In this document: positions 54,041 to 62,076 of the stretch, piece by piece
Layout: each line of letters starts with the position of its first letter
Position numbering within the stretch: position 1 is the first letter of the stretch
Source: Streptomyces gardneri
Lineage (GTDB): Bacteria > Actinomycetota > Actinomycetes > Streptomycetales > Streptomycetaceae
NCBI RefSeq assembly: GCF_006539185.1
Contig: NZ_BJMN01000011.1
Span: 124,001 to 188,000 of the forward strand
Length of the DNA stretch: 64,000 nt
Direction: 5' to 3'
The notes under the pieces: generated by a model
The model's input: only the letters and a program-made list of their open reading frames with translations
What the model was told of the DNA's origin: nothing
Databases searched by the model: none
Translations under genes and position numbers: made by a program

Positions 54041-54964
54041 ATGGATCTCCGCATCTTCACCGAACCCCAGCAAGGGGCCGACTACGACACCCTCCTCGCG
54101 GTGGCCCGGGCCACCGAGGAGCTCGGATTCGACGCCTTCTTCCGCTCGGACCACTACCTCAGCATGGGCTCGTCCGACGGGCTTCCCGGCCCGACGGACG
54201 CCTGGATCACCCTGGCGGGTCTGGCCCGGGAGACGAAGCGGATCCGTCTCGGCACCCTGATGACCGCCGGTACGTTCCGGCTGCCGGGAGTCCTGGCCAT
54301 CCAGGTCGCTCAGGTCGACCGGATGTCCGGCGGCCGGGTCGAACTGGGCCTGGGCGCAGGCTGGTTCGAGGAGGAGCACAAGGCCTACGGCATTCCGTTC
54401 CCGAAGGAGAAGTTCGGCCGGCTGGAGGAGCAGCTGGCGATCGTCACCGGCCTGTGGGAGACCGAGCTCGGCAAGACGTTCTCGTACGAGGGGGAGTACT
54501 ACCGACTCGCCGACTCGCCCGCGCTGCCGAAGCCCGCGCAGGACAGGATCCCGGTGCTGATCGGCGGGCACGGCGCGAGCCGTACGCCGAGGCTGGCCGC
54601 GCGGTACGCGGACGAGTTCAACATCCCCTTCGCCTCGCTGGAGGACAGCGAGCGGCAGTTCGGCCGGGTCCGGGCGGCGGCGGAGGCGGTGGGCCGGCCG
54701 GCCGACGCCCTCGTGTACTCCAACGCGCTGGTCGTCTGCGTCGGCAAGGACGACGCGGAGGTGGCCCGGCGGGCCGCCGCCATCGGGCGGGACGTGGACG
54801 AGCTCAAGGCGAACGGTCTCGCGGGCTCGCCCGCCGAGGTCGTCGACAAGATCGGGCGGTACGAGGCCATCGGCTCCTCCCGGGTCTACCTCCAGGTCCT
54901 CGACCTCGACGACCTGGACCACCTGGAGCTGATCTCCGCGCGGGTCCAGTCGCAGCTGGGATGA
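54041..54964 (+). CDS. LLM-class F420-dependent oxidoreductase
   Basis: A 307-residue luciferase-like TIM-barrel protein: MDLRIFTEPQQGADYDTLLAVARATEELGFDAFFRSDHY, RIRLGTLMTAG, GRVELGLGAGWFEEEHKAYGIPFP and PVLIGGHGASRTPRLAARYADEFN. The TIGR03560-type wording points to F420 rather than FMN, as expected in Actinobacteria. The substrate is unknown. ATG at 54041 follows GGAGGC; a long upstream in-frame stretch is antisense to the small acidic gene. mmuM begins 13 nt after the stop. Confidence 0.87.
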   Translation: MDLRIFTEPQQGADYDTLLAVARATEELGFDAFFRSDHYLSMGSSDGLPGPTDAWITLAGLARETKRIRLGTLMTAGTFRLPGVLAIQVAQVDRMSGGRVELGLGAGWFEEEHKAYGIPFPKEKFGRLEEQLAIVTGLWETELGKTFSYEGEYYRLADSPALPKPAQDRIPVLIGGHGASRTPRLAARYADEFNIPFASLEDSERQFGRVRAAAEAVGRPADALVYSNALVVCVGKDDAEVARRAAAIGRDVDELKANGLAGSPAEVVDKIGRYEAIGSSRVYLQVLDLDDLDHLELISARVQSQLG

Positions 54965-54977
54965 GCGGGGCGAGCCG

Positions 54978-55901
54978 ATGAAGCCGGTCCGTACGCTCGC
55001 CGAGGCCCTGCGGGCGGGGCCGCTCGTCCTCGACGGCGGGCTGTCCAACCAGTTGGAGGCGCAGGGCTGCGACCTCTCGGACGCGCTCTGGTCCGCGCGG
55101 CTCCTTGCCGACGGCCCCGAGCAGATCGAGGCGGCGCACGCGGCGTACGTACGGGCCGGCGCCCGGGTGGTCACCACCGCCTCCTACCAGGCCACCTTCG
55201 AGGGCTTCGCCCGGCGGGGGGTGAGCCGGGCCGGGACGGCGCGGCTCCTCGGCCGGAGCGTGGAGCTCGCCAGGGAGGCGGCGGAGCGGGTCGGGGCGGA
55301 GATCTGGGTCGCCGCGTCCGTCGGGCCGTACGGCGCGATGCTCGCGGACGGGAGCGAGTACCGGGGACGGTACGGGCTGTCCGTGCGGGAGCTCGAACGG
55401 TTCCACCGGCCCCGGGCCGAGGCGCTCGCCGCGGCCGGGCCCGATGTCCTGGCCCTGGAGACGGTGCCGGACGTGGACGAGGCGGAGGCGCTGCTGCGGG
55501 CGGTCGACGGGTGCGGGGTGCCCGTGTGGCTCTCGTACACGGTCGAGGGAGGGCGGACCAGGGCGGGGCAGGAGCTCGCGGAGGCCTTCGCGGTCGCCGC
55601 CGGGAACGACCAGGTCGTGGCGGTGGGGATCAACTGCTGCGACCCGGAGGAGGCGGGGTCCGCCGTGGAGCTCGCCGCCGCCGTGACCGGGAAACCGGCC
55701 GTGGTCTACCCGAACAGCGGGGAGCGGTGGGACGCCGCGGCCCGGGGCTGGCGTGGCGACGGCACCTTCGACCCGTCCCGGGCCACCGCCTGGGCGGAGG
55801 CCGGGGCCCGGCTGATCGGTGGCTGCTGCCGCGTCGGTCCGTCGCTCGTCGCCGCGCTGGCCGGGGCCCTCGCCCCCGGGGCGGGCGGGCCGCCGCAGTA
55901 G
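54978..55901 (+). CDS. mmuM: Homocysteine S-methyltransferase
   Basis: A 307-residue enzyme of the BHMT/MmuM family: VLDGGLSNQLEAQGCDLSDALWSARLL at the start, and zinc-binding Cys in GINCCDPEE and GGCCRVGPS. It transfers a methyl group from S-methylmethionine (or SAM) to homocysteine, giving methionine. ATG at 54978 follows the oxidoreductase closely, so the two genes are likely co-transcribed. The chain is of usual length and complete. Confidence 0.9.
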   Translation: MKPVRTLAEALRAGPLVLDGGLSNQLEAQGCDLSDALWSARLLADGPEQIEAAHAAYVRAGARVVTTASYQATFEGFARRGVSRAGTARLLGRSVELAREAAERVGAEIWVAASVGPYGAMLADGSEYRGRYGLSVRELERFHRPRAEALAAAGPDVLALETVPDVDEAEALLRAVDGCGVPVWLSYTVEGGRTRAGQELAEAFAVAAGNDQVVAVGINCCDPEEAGSAVELAAAVTGKPAVVYPNSGERWDAAARGWRGDGTFDPSRATAWAEAGARLIGGCCRVGPSLVAALAGALAPGAGGPPQ

Positions 55902-55969
55902 GCGGCGGGCGGCCCGGGCGCGCGGAAAATGCCTGGTAGGGAGGGCGGGGCGCGCTCATACTCGGGCAT

Positions 55970-57436
55970 GTGTTCCTGACAATCAGTACGACCGGCACCC
56001 CGGAGCGACCCGCGACCGATCTCGGATTTCTGCTGCACAAGCATCCCGAGCGGGCGCAGGCGTTCTCGACCTCGCACGGCACCGCGCATGTCCTCTACCC
56101 CGAGGCGAGCGCCGAGCGGTGCACCGCGGCACTCCTCCTGGAGGTGGATCCCGTGGCGCTGGTGCGCCGCGGCAAGGGCAAGGGCCGGGGCGGCGCCCCC
56201 GACGCCGCGCTCGCGCAGTACGTGAACGACCGGCCCTACGCGGCGTCCTCGCTGCTGGCCGTGGCGCTCGCCAGGGTCTTCAAGACCGCGCTGCACGGCG
56301 TGTGCCAGGCGATGCCCGAGCGGGCCGCCGCTCCGCTGCCGCTGCGGATCGAGGTCCCGGCGCTCCCCGCGAGGGGCGGCGCCGGCCTCGTGCGCGCCCT
56401 CTTCGAGCCGCTCGGCTGGAGCGCGGTGGAGGTCGAACCGGTCGCGCTGGACGGGGAGTTCCCCGAGTGGGGCGACTCCCGGTACGTGCGGCTGGTGCTC
56501 GAAGGCGAGCTGCGGCTCGCCGACGCGCTCAACCAGCTGTACGTCCTGCTGCCCGTCCTCGACGACGCCAAGCACTACTGGGTCGCGCCCGACGAGGTCG
56601 ACAAGCTGCTGCGCGCCGGGGACGGCTGGCTGGCCGGGCACCCGGAGCGGAAGCTGATCACCGCGCGCTACCTCTCGCGCCGCTGGGGGCTGGCCCGGGA
56701 GGCGACGGAACGCCTTGAGCTGGTACGGCTCGCCGAGGCCGAGGGGCTCGACGTCGAGGACGTCGACAACGCCGTGGACGAGTCCACCGACACGGAGGAG
56801 CGGCCGGTGCCGCTCGCCGAGCAGCGGCGGGACGCGATCCTCGCCGCGCTCGACAGCGCCGGCGCGGCCCGGGTGCTCGATCTCGGCTGCGGACAGGGCC
56901 AGTTGGTACAGGCCCTGCTCAAGGACGTCCGGTTCACCGAGATCGTCGGGGTCGACGTGTCCGTCCGGGCGCTGACCGTCGCCGCGCGCCGGCTGCGGCT
57001 CGACCGGATGGGGGAGCGGCAGGCCGCCCGGGTCACGCTGCTCCAGGGCTCGCTCGCGTACACCGACAAGCGGCTCGCCGGCTACGACGCGGCCGTGCTC
57101 AGCGAGGTGATCGAGCACCTGGACCTGCCGAGGCTGCCCGCGCTCGCCTACGCGGTGTTCGGCGCGGCCCGGCCCCGTACGGTCCTCGTGACCACGCCGA
57201 ACGTCGAGTACAACGTGCGCTGGGAGTCGCTGCCCGCCGGACACGTCCGGCACGGCGACCACCGCTTCGAATGGACCCGGGAGGAGTTCCGGGACTGGGC
57301 GGCCGGAGTCGCCGGATCGTACGGGTACGGCGTGGAGTTCGTTCCCGTCGGACCGGACGACCCCGAGGTCGGGTCCCCCACGCAGATGGCCGTCTTCACC
57401 CGCACCGACGAGACCTTGAAGGAGGTCACGGCATGA
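55970..57436 (+). CDS. hen1: Hen1, 3'-terminal RNA ribose 2'-O-methyltransferase of RNA repair
   Basis: A 488-residue bacterial Hen1. The N-terminal half (FLTISTTGTPERPATDLGFLLHKHPER, WVAPDEVDKLL) is the ligase-activating/Hen1-N domain; the C-terminal half is a methyltransferase with VLDLGCGQGQL and the Mn-binding motif EVIEHLDLPRLPAL followed by HVRHGDHRFEW. It methylates the 2'-OH at a broken RNA end before sealing. GTG at 55970 begins MFLTIS. Its stop overlaps the pnkp start (ATGA), so the two proteins are made together. Confidence 0.93.
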   Translation: MFLTISTTGTPERPATDLGFLLHKHPERAQAFSTSHGTAHVLYPEASAERCTAALLLEVDPVALVRRGKGKGRGGAPDAALAQYVNDRPYAASSLLAVALARVFKTALHGVCQAMPERAAAPLPLRIEVPALPARGGAGLVRALFEPLGWSAVEVEPVALDGEFPEWGDSRYVRLVLEGELRLADALNQLYVLLPVLDDAKHYWVAPDEVDKLLRAGDGWLAGHPERKLITARYLSRRWGLAREATERLELVRLAEAEGLDVEDVDNAVDESTDTEERPVPLAEQRRDAILAALDSAGAARVLDLGCGQGQLVQALLKDVRFTEIVGVDVSVRALTVAARRLRLDRMGERQAARVTLLQGSLAYTDKRLAGYDAAVLSEVIEHLDLPRLPALAYAVFGAARPRTVLVTTPNVEYNVRWESLPAGHVRHGDHRFEWTREEFRDWAAGVAGSYGYGVEFVPVGPDDPEVGSPTQMAVFTRTDETLKEVTA

Positions 57437-59988
57437 CCACCCGCACCCTGCCCGTCACCGACCTGTCCCTCGTGGTCCTCGTCGGTGCCACCGGCTCCGG
57501 CAAGTCGACCTTCGCCCGGCGCCACTTCAAGCCGACCGAGATCGTCTCCTCCGACTTCTGCCGGGGGCTCGTCGCCGACGACGAGAACGACCAGTCCGCG
57601 AGCAAGGACGCCTTCGACGTCCTCCACTACATCGCCGGCAAGCGCCTCGCGGCGGGACGGCTGACCGTCGTCGACGCGACCAACGTGCAGCAGGAGGCCC
57701 GCCGTCAGCTCGTCCGGCTGGCACGGGAGCACGACGTGCTGCCGATCGCGATCGTGCTCGATCTGCCCGAGGAGGTGTGCCGCACGCGGAACGCCGGCCG
57801 TCCCGACCGCGCCGACATGCCCGCGCACGTCATCCAGCGCCACCGTCGCGAGCTGCGCCGCTCGCTGCGCGGACTGGAGCGCGAGGGCTTCCGCAAGGTG
57901 CACGTCCTGCGTTCGGTGGAGGAGGTCGAGGAAGCCGAGGTCGTGCTGGAGCGCCGCTACAACGACCTGCGCCACCTCACCGGACCCTTCGACATCATCG
58001 GTGACATCCACGGCTGCCGGTCCGAGCTCGACACCCTGCTCGCCCGGCTCGGCTATGTGGACGGCCACCACCCCGAAGGGCGTACGGCCGTCTTCGTCGG
58101 CGACCTCGTCGACCGCGGCCCCGACTCGCCGGGCGTCCTGCGGCGGGTCATGGCCATGGTGGCCTCCGGCGACGCCCTGTGCGTCCCCGGCAACCACGAG
58201 AACAAGCTCGGCCGCTGGCTGAAGGGCAAGAAGGTCCAGCAGACGCACGGACTCGCCGAGACGATCGAGCAGCTGGAGGGCGAGAGCGAGGAGTTCCGCG
58301 CCCAGGTCGCCCGGTTCATCGACGGGCTCGTCAGCCACTACGTCCTCGACGGCGGTGCCCTCGTCGTCTGCCACGCCGGCCTGCCGGAGAAGTACCACGG
58401 CCGCACTTCCGGCCGGGTGCGTTCGCACGCGCTGTACGGGGACACCACCGGGGAGACCGACGAGTTCGGGCTGCCGGTGCGTTACCCGTGGGCGGAGGAC
58501 TACCGGGGCCGGGCCGCCGTCGTGTACGGCCACACGCCCGTACCGAACACCTCCTGGGTCAACAACACCATCTGCCTCGACACGGGGGCCGTCTTCGGCG
58601 GGAGGATGACCGCGCTGCGCTGGCCGGAGCGCGAACTCGTCGACGTACCGGCCGAGCGTGTCTGGTACGAGCCGGCCCGGCCGCTCGCGACCGAGGCGCC
58701 CGGCGGGCACGAGGGACGCCCCCTGGACCTGGCCGACGTGCACGGCCGGCGGATCGTGGAGACCCGGCACCTCGGCAACGTCGCCGTGAGGGAGGAGAAC
58801 GCGGCGGCGGCCCTGGAGGTCATGAGCCGCTTCGCCGTCGACCCGCGGCTGCTCGCCTACCTGCCGCCGACCATGGCCCCGACCGCCACCTCGCGCGCCG
58901 AGGGGTACCTGGAGCACCCGGCCGAGGCCTTCGCCCAGTACCGGGCGGACGGCGTCGAGCGGGTCGTGTGCGAGGAGAAGCACATGGGCTCCCGGGCCGT
59001 GGCCCTGGTCTGCCGGGACGAGAAGGCGGCCCAGGAGCGCTTCGGCGTCACCGGGGTGACGGGCGCCCTGCACACCCGTACCGGACGCCCGTTCTTCACG
59101 GAGTCCGTCAGCGGCTCCGCCGCGGGTCAAAACGTCACCGAGCAGGTCCTCGACCGGCTGCGGACCGCGATCGGCGCCGCCGGGCTGTGGGACGAGCTCG
59201 ACACGGACTGGCTCCTCCTCGACGGCGAGCTGATGCCGTGGTCGCTCAAGTCGGCCGGGCTGCTCCGCTCGCAGTACGCGGCGGTCGGCGCCGCCTCGGG
59301 CGCCGTCCTCCCCGGGGCGATCGACGCCCTGGAGCGGGCGGTGGCGCGCGGTGTCGAGGGGCTCGGCGGGCTCCTCGACAAGCAGCGGGAGAGGGAGGTG
59401 GACGCGGCCGCGTTCACCGAGGCGTACCGCAGGTACTGCTGGCCGACCCAGGGCCTGGAGGGCGTGCGGTTCGCGCCCTTCCAGCTCCTCGCGGCGCGTG
59501 GACGCTCGCTCGCGGCCGTCCCGCACGGCGAGCAGCTGGCCTGGCTCGACCGGCTGGTGGAGCACGACCCGACCGGGCTGCTCCAGGTCACCCGCAGGCT
59601 GGTCGTCGACACCGGCGACGAGGCCTCGGTCCGCGCGGGCACCGACTGGTGGCTGGAGCTGACCGGAGCCGGCGGCGAGGGCATGGTCGTCAAGCCGCTG
59701 GCCGCGCTCGTCCGTGACGCCAAGGGGCGCCTCGGGCAGCCGGGCGTGAAGGTGCGCGGCCGGGAGTACCTGCGGATCATCTACGGCCCCGAGTACACCC
59801 GCCCGGAGAACCTGGAGCGGCTGCGGCAGCGCTTCCTCGGCCACAAGCGGTCGCTGGCGTTGCGCGAGTACGCGCTCGGCCTGGAGGCGCTGGACCGGCT
59901 CGCCGAGGGGGAACCGCTCTGGCGGGTCCACGAGGCCGTCTTCGCGGTCCTCGCGCTGGAGTCGGAGCCGGTCGACCCGAGGCTCTGA
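57433..59988 (+). CDS. pnkp: Pnkp, polynucleotide kinase-phosphatase-ligase
   Basis: An 851-residue three-part RNA repair enzyme. Kinase (1-170): P-loop GATGSGKST at 18-26. Phosphatase (about 180-460): FDIIGDIHGCRSE, FVGDLVDRGPDS, CVPGNHENK, VVYGHTPVP. Ligase (about 480-851): nucleophile K516 in EEKHMGSRA, EGMVVKPL and VKVRGREYLRIIYGPEY. It heals 5'-OH and 2',3'-cyclic ends and joins them with Hen1. This is the complete heterotetramer-type system known from Clostridium thermocellum and Anabaena. ATG at 57433 is 4 nt inside the hen1 end. Confidence 0.95.
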   Translation: MTTRTLPVTDLSLVVLVGATGSGKSTFARRHFKPTEIVSSDFCRGLVADDENDQSASKDAFDVLHYIAGKRLAAGRLTVVDATNVQQEARRQLVRLAREHDVLPIAIVLDLPEEVCRTRNAGRPDRADMPAHVIQRHRRELRRSLRGLEREGFRKVHVLRSVEEVEEAEVVLERRYNDLRHLTGPFDIIGDIHGCRSELDTLLARLGYVDGHHPEGRTAVFVGDLVDRGPDSPGVLRRVMAMVASGDALCVPGNHENKLGRWLKGKKVQQTHGLAETIEQLEGESEEFRAQVARFIDGLVSHYVLDGGALVVCHAGLPEKYHGRTSGRVRSHALYGDTTGETDEFGLPVRYPWAEDYRGRAAVVYGHTPVPNTSWVNNTICLDTGAVFGGRMTALRWPERELVDVPAERVWYEPARPLATEAPGGHEGRPLDLADVHGRRIVETRHLGNVAVREENAAAALEVMSRFAVDPRLLAYLPPTMAPTATSRAEGYLEHPAEAFAQYRADGVERVVCEEKHMGSRAVALVCRDEKAAQERFGVTGVTGALHTRTGRPFFTESVSGSAAGQNVTEQVLDRLRTAIGAAGLWDELDTDWLLLDGELMPWSLKSAGLLRSQYAAVGAASGAVLPGAIDALERAVARGVEGLGGLLDKQREREVDAAAFTEAYRRYCWPTQGLEGVRFAPFQLLAARGRSLAAVPHGEQLAWLDRLVEHDPTGLLQVTRRLVVDTGDEASVRAGTDWWLELTGAGGEGMVVKPLAALVRDAKGRLGQPGVKVRGREYLRIIYGPEYTRPENLERLRQRFLGHKRSLALREYALGLEALDRLAEGEPLWRVHEAVFAVLALESEPVDPRL

Positions 59989-60000
59989 TCCGGGGACCCC

Positions 60001-60025
60001 GGGCCGCCGCCGGACGCGGCGGCCC
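60001..60025 (+). terminator. Hairpin after pnkp
   Basis: GGGCCGCCGC / GCGGCGGCCC, 10-bp perfect stem with loop CGGAC, 13 nt after the pnkp stop. Confidence 0.75.
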
Positions 60026-60163
60026 GAGGGCCGGGGAGCCGGGGGCTCCGGGGGCTCCGGCTCCCAGGAGCTTCCCACGGGCGTCCGGGGGGATTCCGCG
60101 GGAGTTCAGTGCAGCTTCGGCACGGCTTCCCCGGCGGTTCCGTGATTCTTTCGTGCCGCTCCG

Positions 60164-60211
60164 ACGGGGGGCGCAGGGGTGCCGGGAACGGCGCTCCCCT
60201 GCGCCCCCCGT
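60164..60211 (+). terminator. Long nested hairpin
   Basis: A perfect 16-bp stem (60164-60179 with 60196-60211); its 16-nt loop carries a small inner hairpin GCCG-GGAA-CGGC. It may be a second terminator or an RNA structure in the leader of the next gene. Confidence 0.7.
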
Positions 60212-60389
60212 GCTCGTTGACGTTGTCGTTCCGCACCTCTAGCGTTCTTCACCCCACGAGGTGACACAGTGTCAACAATGTGACGGGGCACACCACATGA
60301 GGTGTGAACACACGCGCGAACGGCGCCGGTCGGTGATCGGTGAGCGGCCTTCCCCGAAGGCCCGCGGACGGTACGGGGGTGAGCGGGTG

Positions 60390-61115
60390 ATGAGTCTCTT
60401 CGGGCAGGACCGCTCCTTCCTGCACGCCCTCCCGGCGGCCGACCGCCGCTCCCTCATCGCCGAGGGAGCCCGCCGCTCCTACGAGCCGGGCGAGGTGATG
60501 ATCCGCGAGCACGACACCAGCGCCTATGTCCTCGCGCTGCTCTCCGGCTGGTCCGTCGTCTCCGTCGGCACCGAGCGCGGCTCCCGGCTCATCCTCGCCC
60601 TGCGCGGGGCCGGCGAGGTCGTCGGCGACCTCGCCGCCGTCGACCTGCGCCCGCGCAGCGCCACCGTCACCGCGCTCGGCGCGGTCGAGGCGGTGGCCGT
60701 CTCCGGCGACCGTTTCCGCCGCTTCCTCGCCGCCCGGCCGCACGCCACCTCGCTGATCATGCGCCAGCTCGCCACGCGGCTGCGCAGCGCCGACGTCGAA
60801 CGCCGCGCGCTCGCCTCCGAGACCGTCCTCCAGCGCCTCGCGGCCCGCCTCGTCGAACTGGCGGAACGCGCCGGCCGACCCGCCGACGCAGGGACCGTAC
60901 TCCAACTCCCGCTGCCCCAGCACGATCTGGCGGCGGCCATCGGAGCCACCCGGGAAGCGGTGGCCAAGGCGCTGCGCCTGCTGCGGGAACAGGACGTCGT
61001 CCGCACCGCGAACCGCACCGTCATCGTCATCGACATGCGGGTCCTCGTGCTGCTCGCGGAGGGGCGCGCACGCCCCCGCGCGGAACAGGCGGACGAATCT
61101 CCGCCGGATGTGTAA
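60390..61115 (+). CDS. Crp/Fnr-family transcriptional regulator
   Basis: A 241-residue regulator: cyclic-nucleotide-binding fold (LIAEGARRSYEPGEVMIREHDTSAYVLALLSGWSVV, LRGAGEVVGDLAAVDLRPRSATVTAL) and winged helix HTH ([30 protein letters not shown]). The cAMP-contact Arg pattern of CRP (RxSE..) is replaced by RPRSATVTA, so the ligand may differ. ATG at 60390 is used; a GTG at 60387 is one codon earlier. Next to it, 91 nt downstream, is a cyclase-like gene. Confidence 0.85.
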   Translation: MSLFGQDRSFLHALPAADRRSLIAEGARRSYEPGEVMIREHDTSAYVLALLSGWSVVSVGTERGSRLILALRGAGEVVGDLAAVDLRPRSATVTALGAVEAVAVSGDRFRRFLAARPHATSLIMRQLATRLRSADVERRALASETVLQRLAARLVELAERAGRPADAGTVLQLPLPQHDLAAAIGATREAVAKALRLLREQDVVRTANRTVIVIDMRVLVLLAEGRARPRAEQADESPPDV

Positions 61116-61206
61116 ACGGCTACATCGCAGGTCGCCGAGTGCGGCCAGGCTGGACGTCACACCACCACGGCACCAACGGCACCACGGCATCCAACAGGGA
61201 GTCCGA

Positions 61207-62076
61207 GTGAGCAGTGCGGGAGTGAACGGGGCGTACGGGGAGGCGGTTTCGCGCCGCGAGGCCTCCTCCGGCGGGATCCACCGGTTCGTCGTCTTCGGCG
61301 ACATCTGCGGATCCGGCACCCTGAACATGGCCGAGAAAGAGCTGCACCGCACGGCGATGTACGCGGCGTTCGACGAGGCGTACGCCTCCGTCGGGGTCGA
61401 GCCCGGCACCTACCACCAGGAGGACCGGGGGGACGGCATCCTCGCCGCCCTGCGCCCCGACATGCCGCCGAGGCTCATGGTCGGACGGTGGATCGACACC
61501 CTGTACGAGAGCCTCCGCGCCCACAACACGGGCCGCAGCCCACGGCTGCGCCTGCGGATCGGCATGAACGCCGGGCTCGTGGTCCAGGACCGCCACGGGC
61601 TCGTCGGGCGGGCGGTGGACCTCGCCGCCCGGCTCTGCGACAGCCCCACGGCCAAGCGGATCATGGCGGAGGCCCCCGACGTCGACCTGCTCGTCGTGGT
61701 CTCCGACTGGCTGTACGGGAACGTCGTCGCCGAGGGCGGGCGGTACGTGGAGCCGGACCACTACCGGCGGGCCCGGATCCGGTCCAAGGAGACCGACGAG
61801 GCCGCCTGGTTCCATGTGCCGCGGCGTGCCGCGCCGCCGCTGATCGGGCCCGAGGGGGAGGCCGTGCCGGGGGGCGCGGACGCGGGGCGGCGGGTGCCCG
61901 GGGTGGGTTCAGGAGCCGGCGTTGGGCCGTCGCGGGGGGACGGCCCAACGCCCCGAACCGGCGGTGGGAACCGCACGTACAACGTCAAGGGAGACCTGCT
62001 CGACATCCACGGCAACACCATCCACGGCGGGTTCACCGGCATCCGCAAGGACGCGGGGGCGGGTGAGCCGGAGTGA
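61207..62076 (+). CDS. Class III nucleotidyl-cyclase-like protein with C-terminal G-N motif
   Basis: A 289-residue protein. The cyclase fold is shown by VVFGDICGSG (metal D32), HQEDRGDGIL (D76) and RIGMNAGLV ... GRAVDLAARLCDSP. The last motif has D138 where Asn stabilises the transition state in active cyclases, so activity may be altered or lost. A flexible Gly/Pro linker (about 215-255) leads to the terminal motif TYNVKGDLLDIHGNTIHGGF (257-276), which looks like a short self-assembly motif. GTG at 61207 follows AGGGAG. It overlaps the next gene by 4 nt, so the two proteins are coupled. Confidence 0.75.
   Translation: MSSAGVNGAYGEAVSRREASSGGIHRFVVFGDICGSGTLNMAEKELHRTAMYAAFDEAYASVGVEPGTYHQEDRGDGILAALRPDMPPRLMVGRWIDTLYESLRAHNTGRSPRLRLRIGMNAGLVVQDRHGLVGRAVDLAARLCDSPTAKRIMAEAPDVDLLVVVSDWLYGNVVAEGGRYVEPDHYRRARIRSKETDEAAWFHVPRRAAPPLIGPEGEAVPGGADAGRRVPGVGSGAGVGPSRGDGPTPRTGGGNRTYNVKGDLLDIHGNTIHGGFTGIRKDAGAGEPE

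Larger units (their letters stand above)
59989..60389. other. Intergenic region with two hairpins
   Basis: No gene is seen in these 401 bp. They hold two hairpins (60001-60025 and 60164-60211, listed separately), a repetitive GGGGGCTCCGG stretch between them, and the promoter/leader of the Crp-like regulator, with an AT-richer patch at 60260-60300 (GTGTCAACAATGTGAC). Confidence 0.5.
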
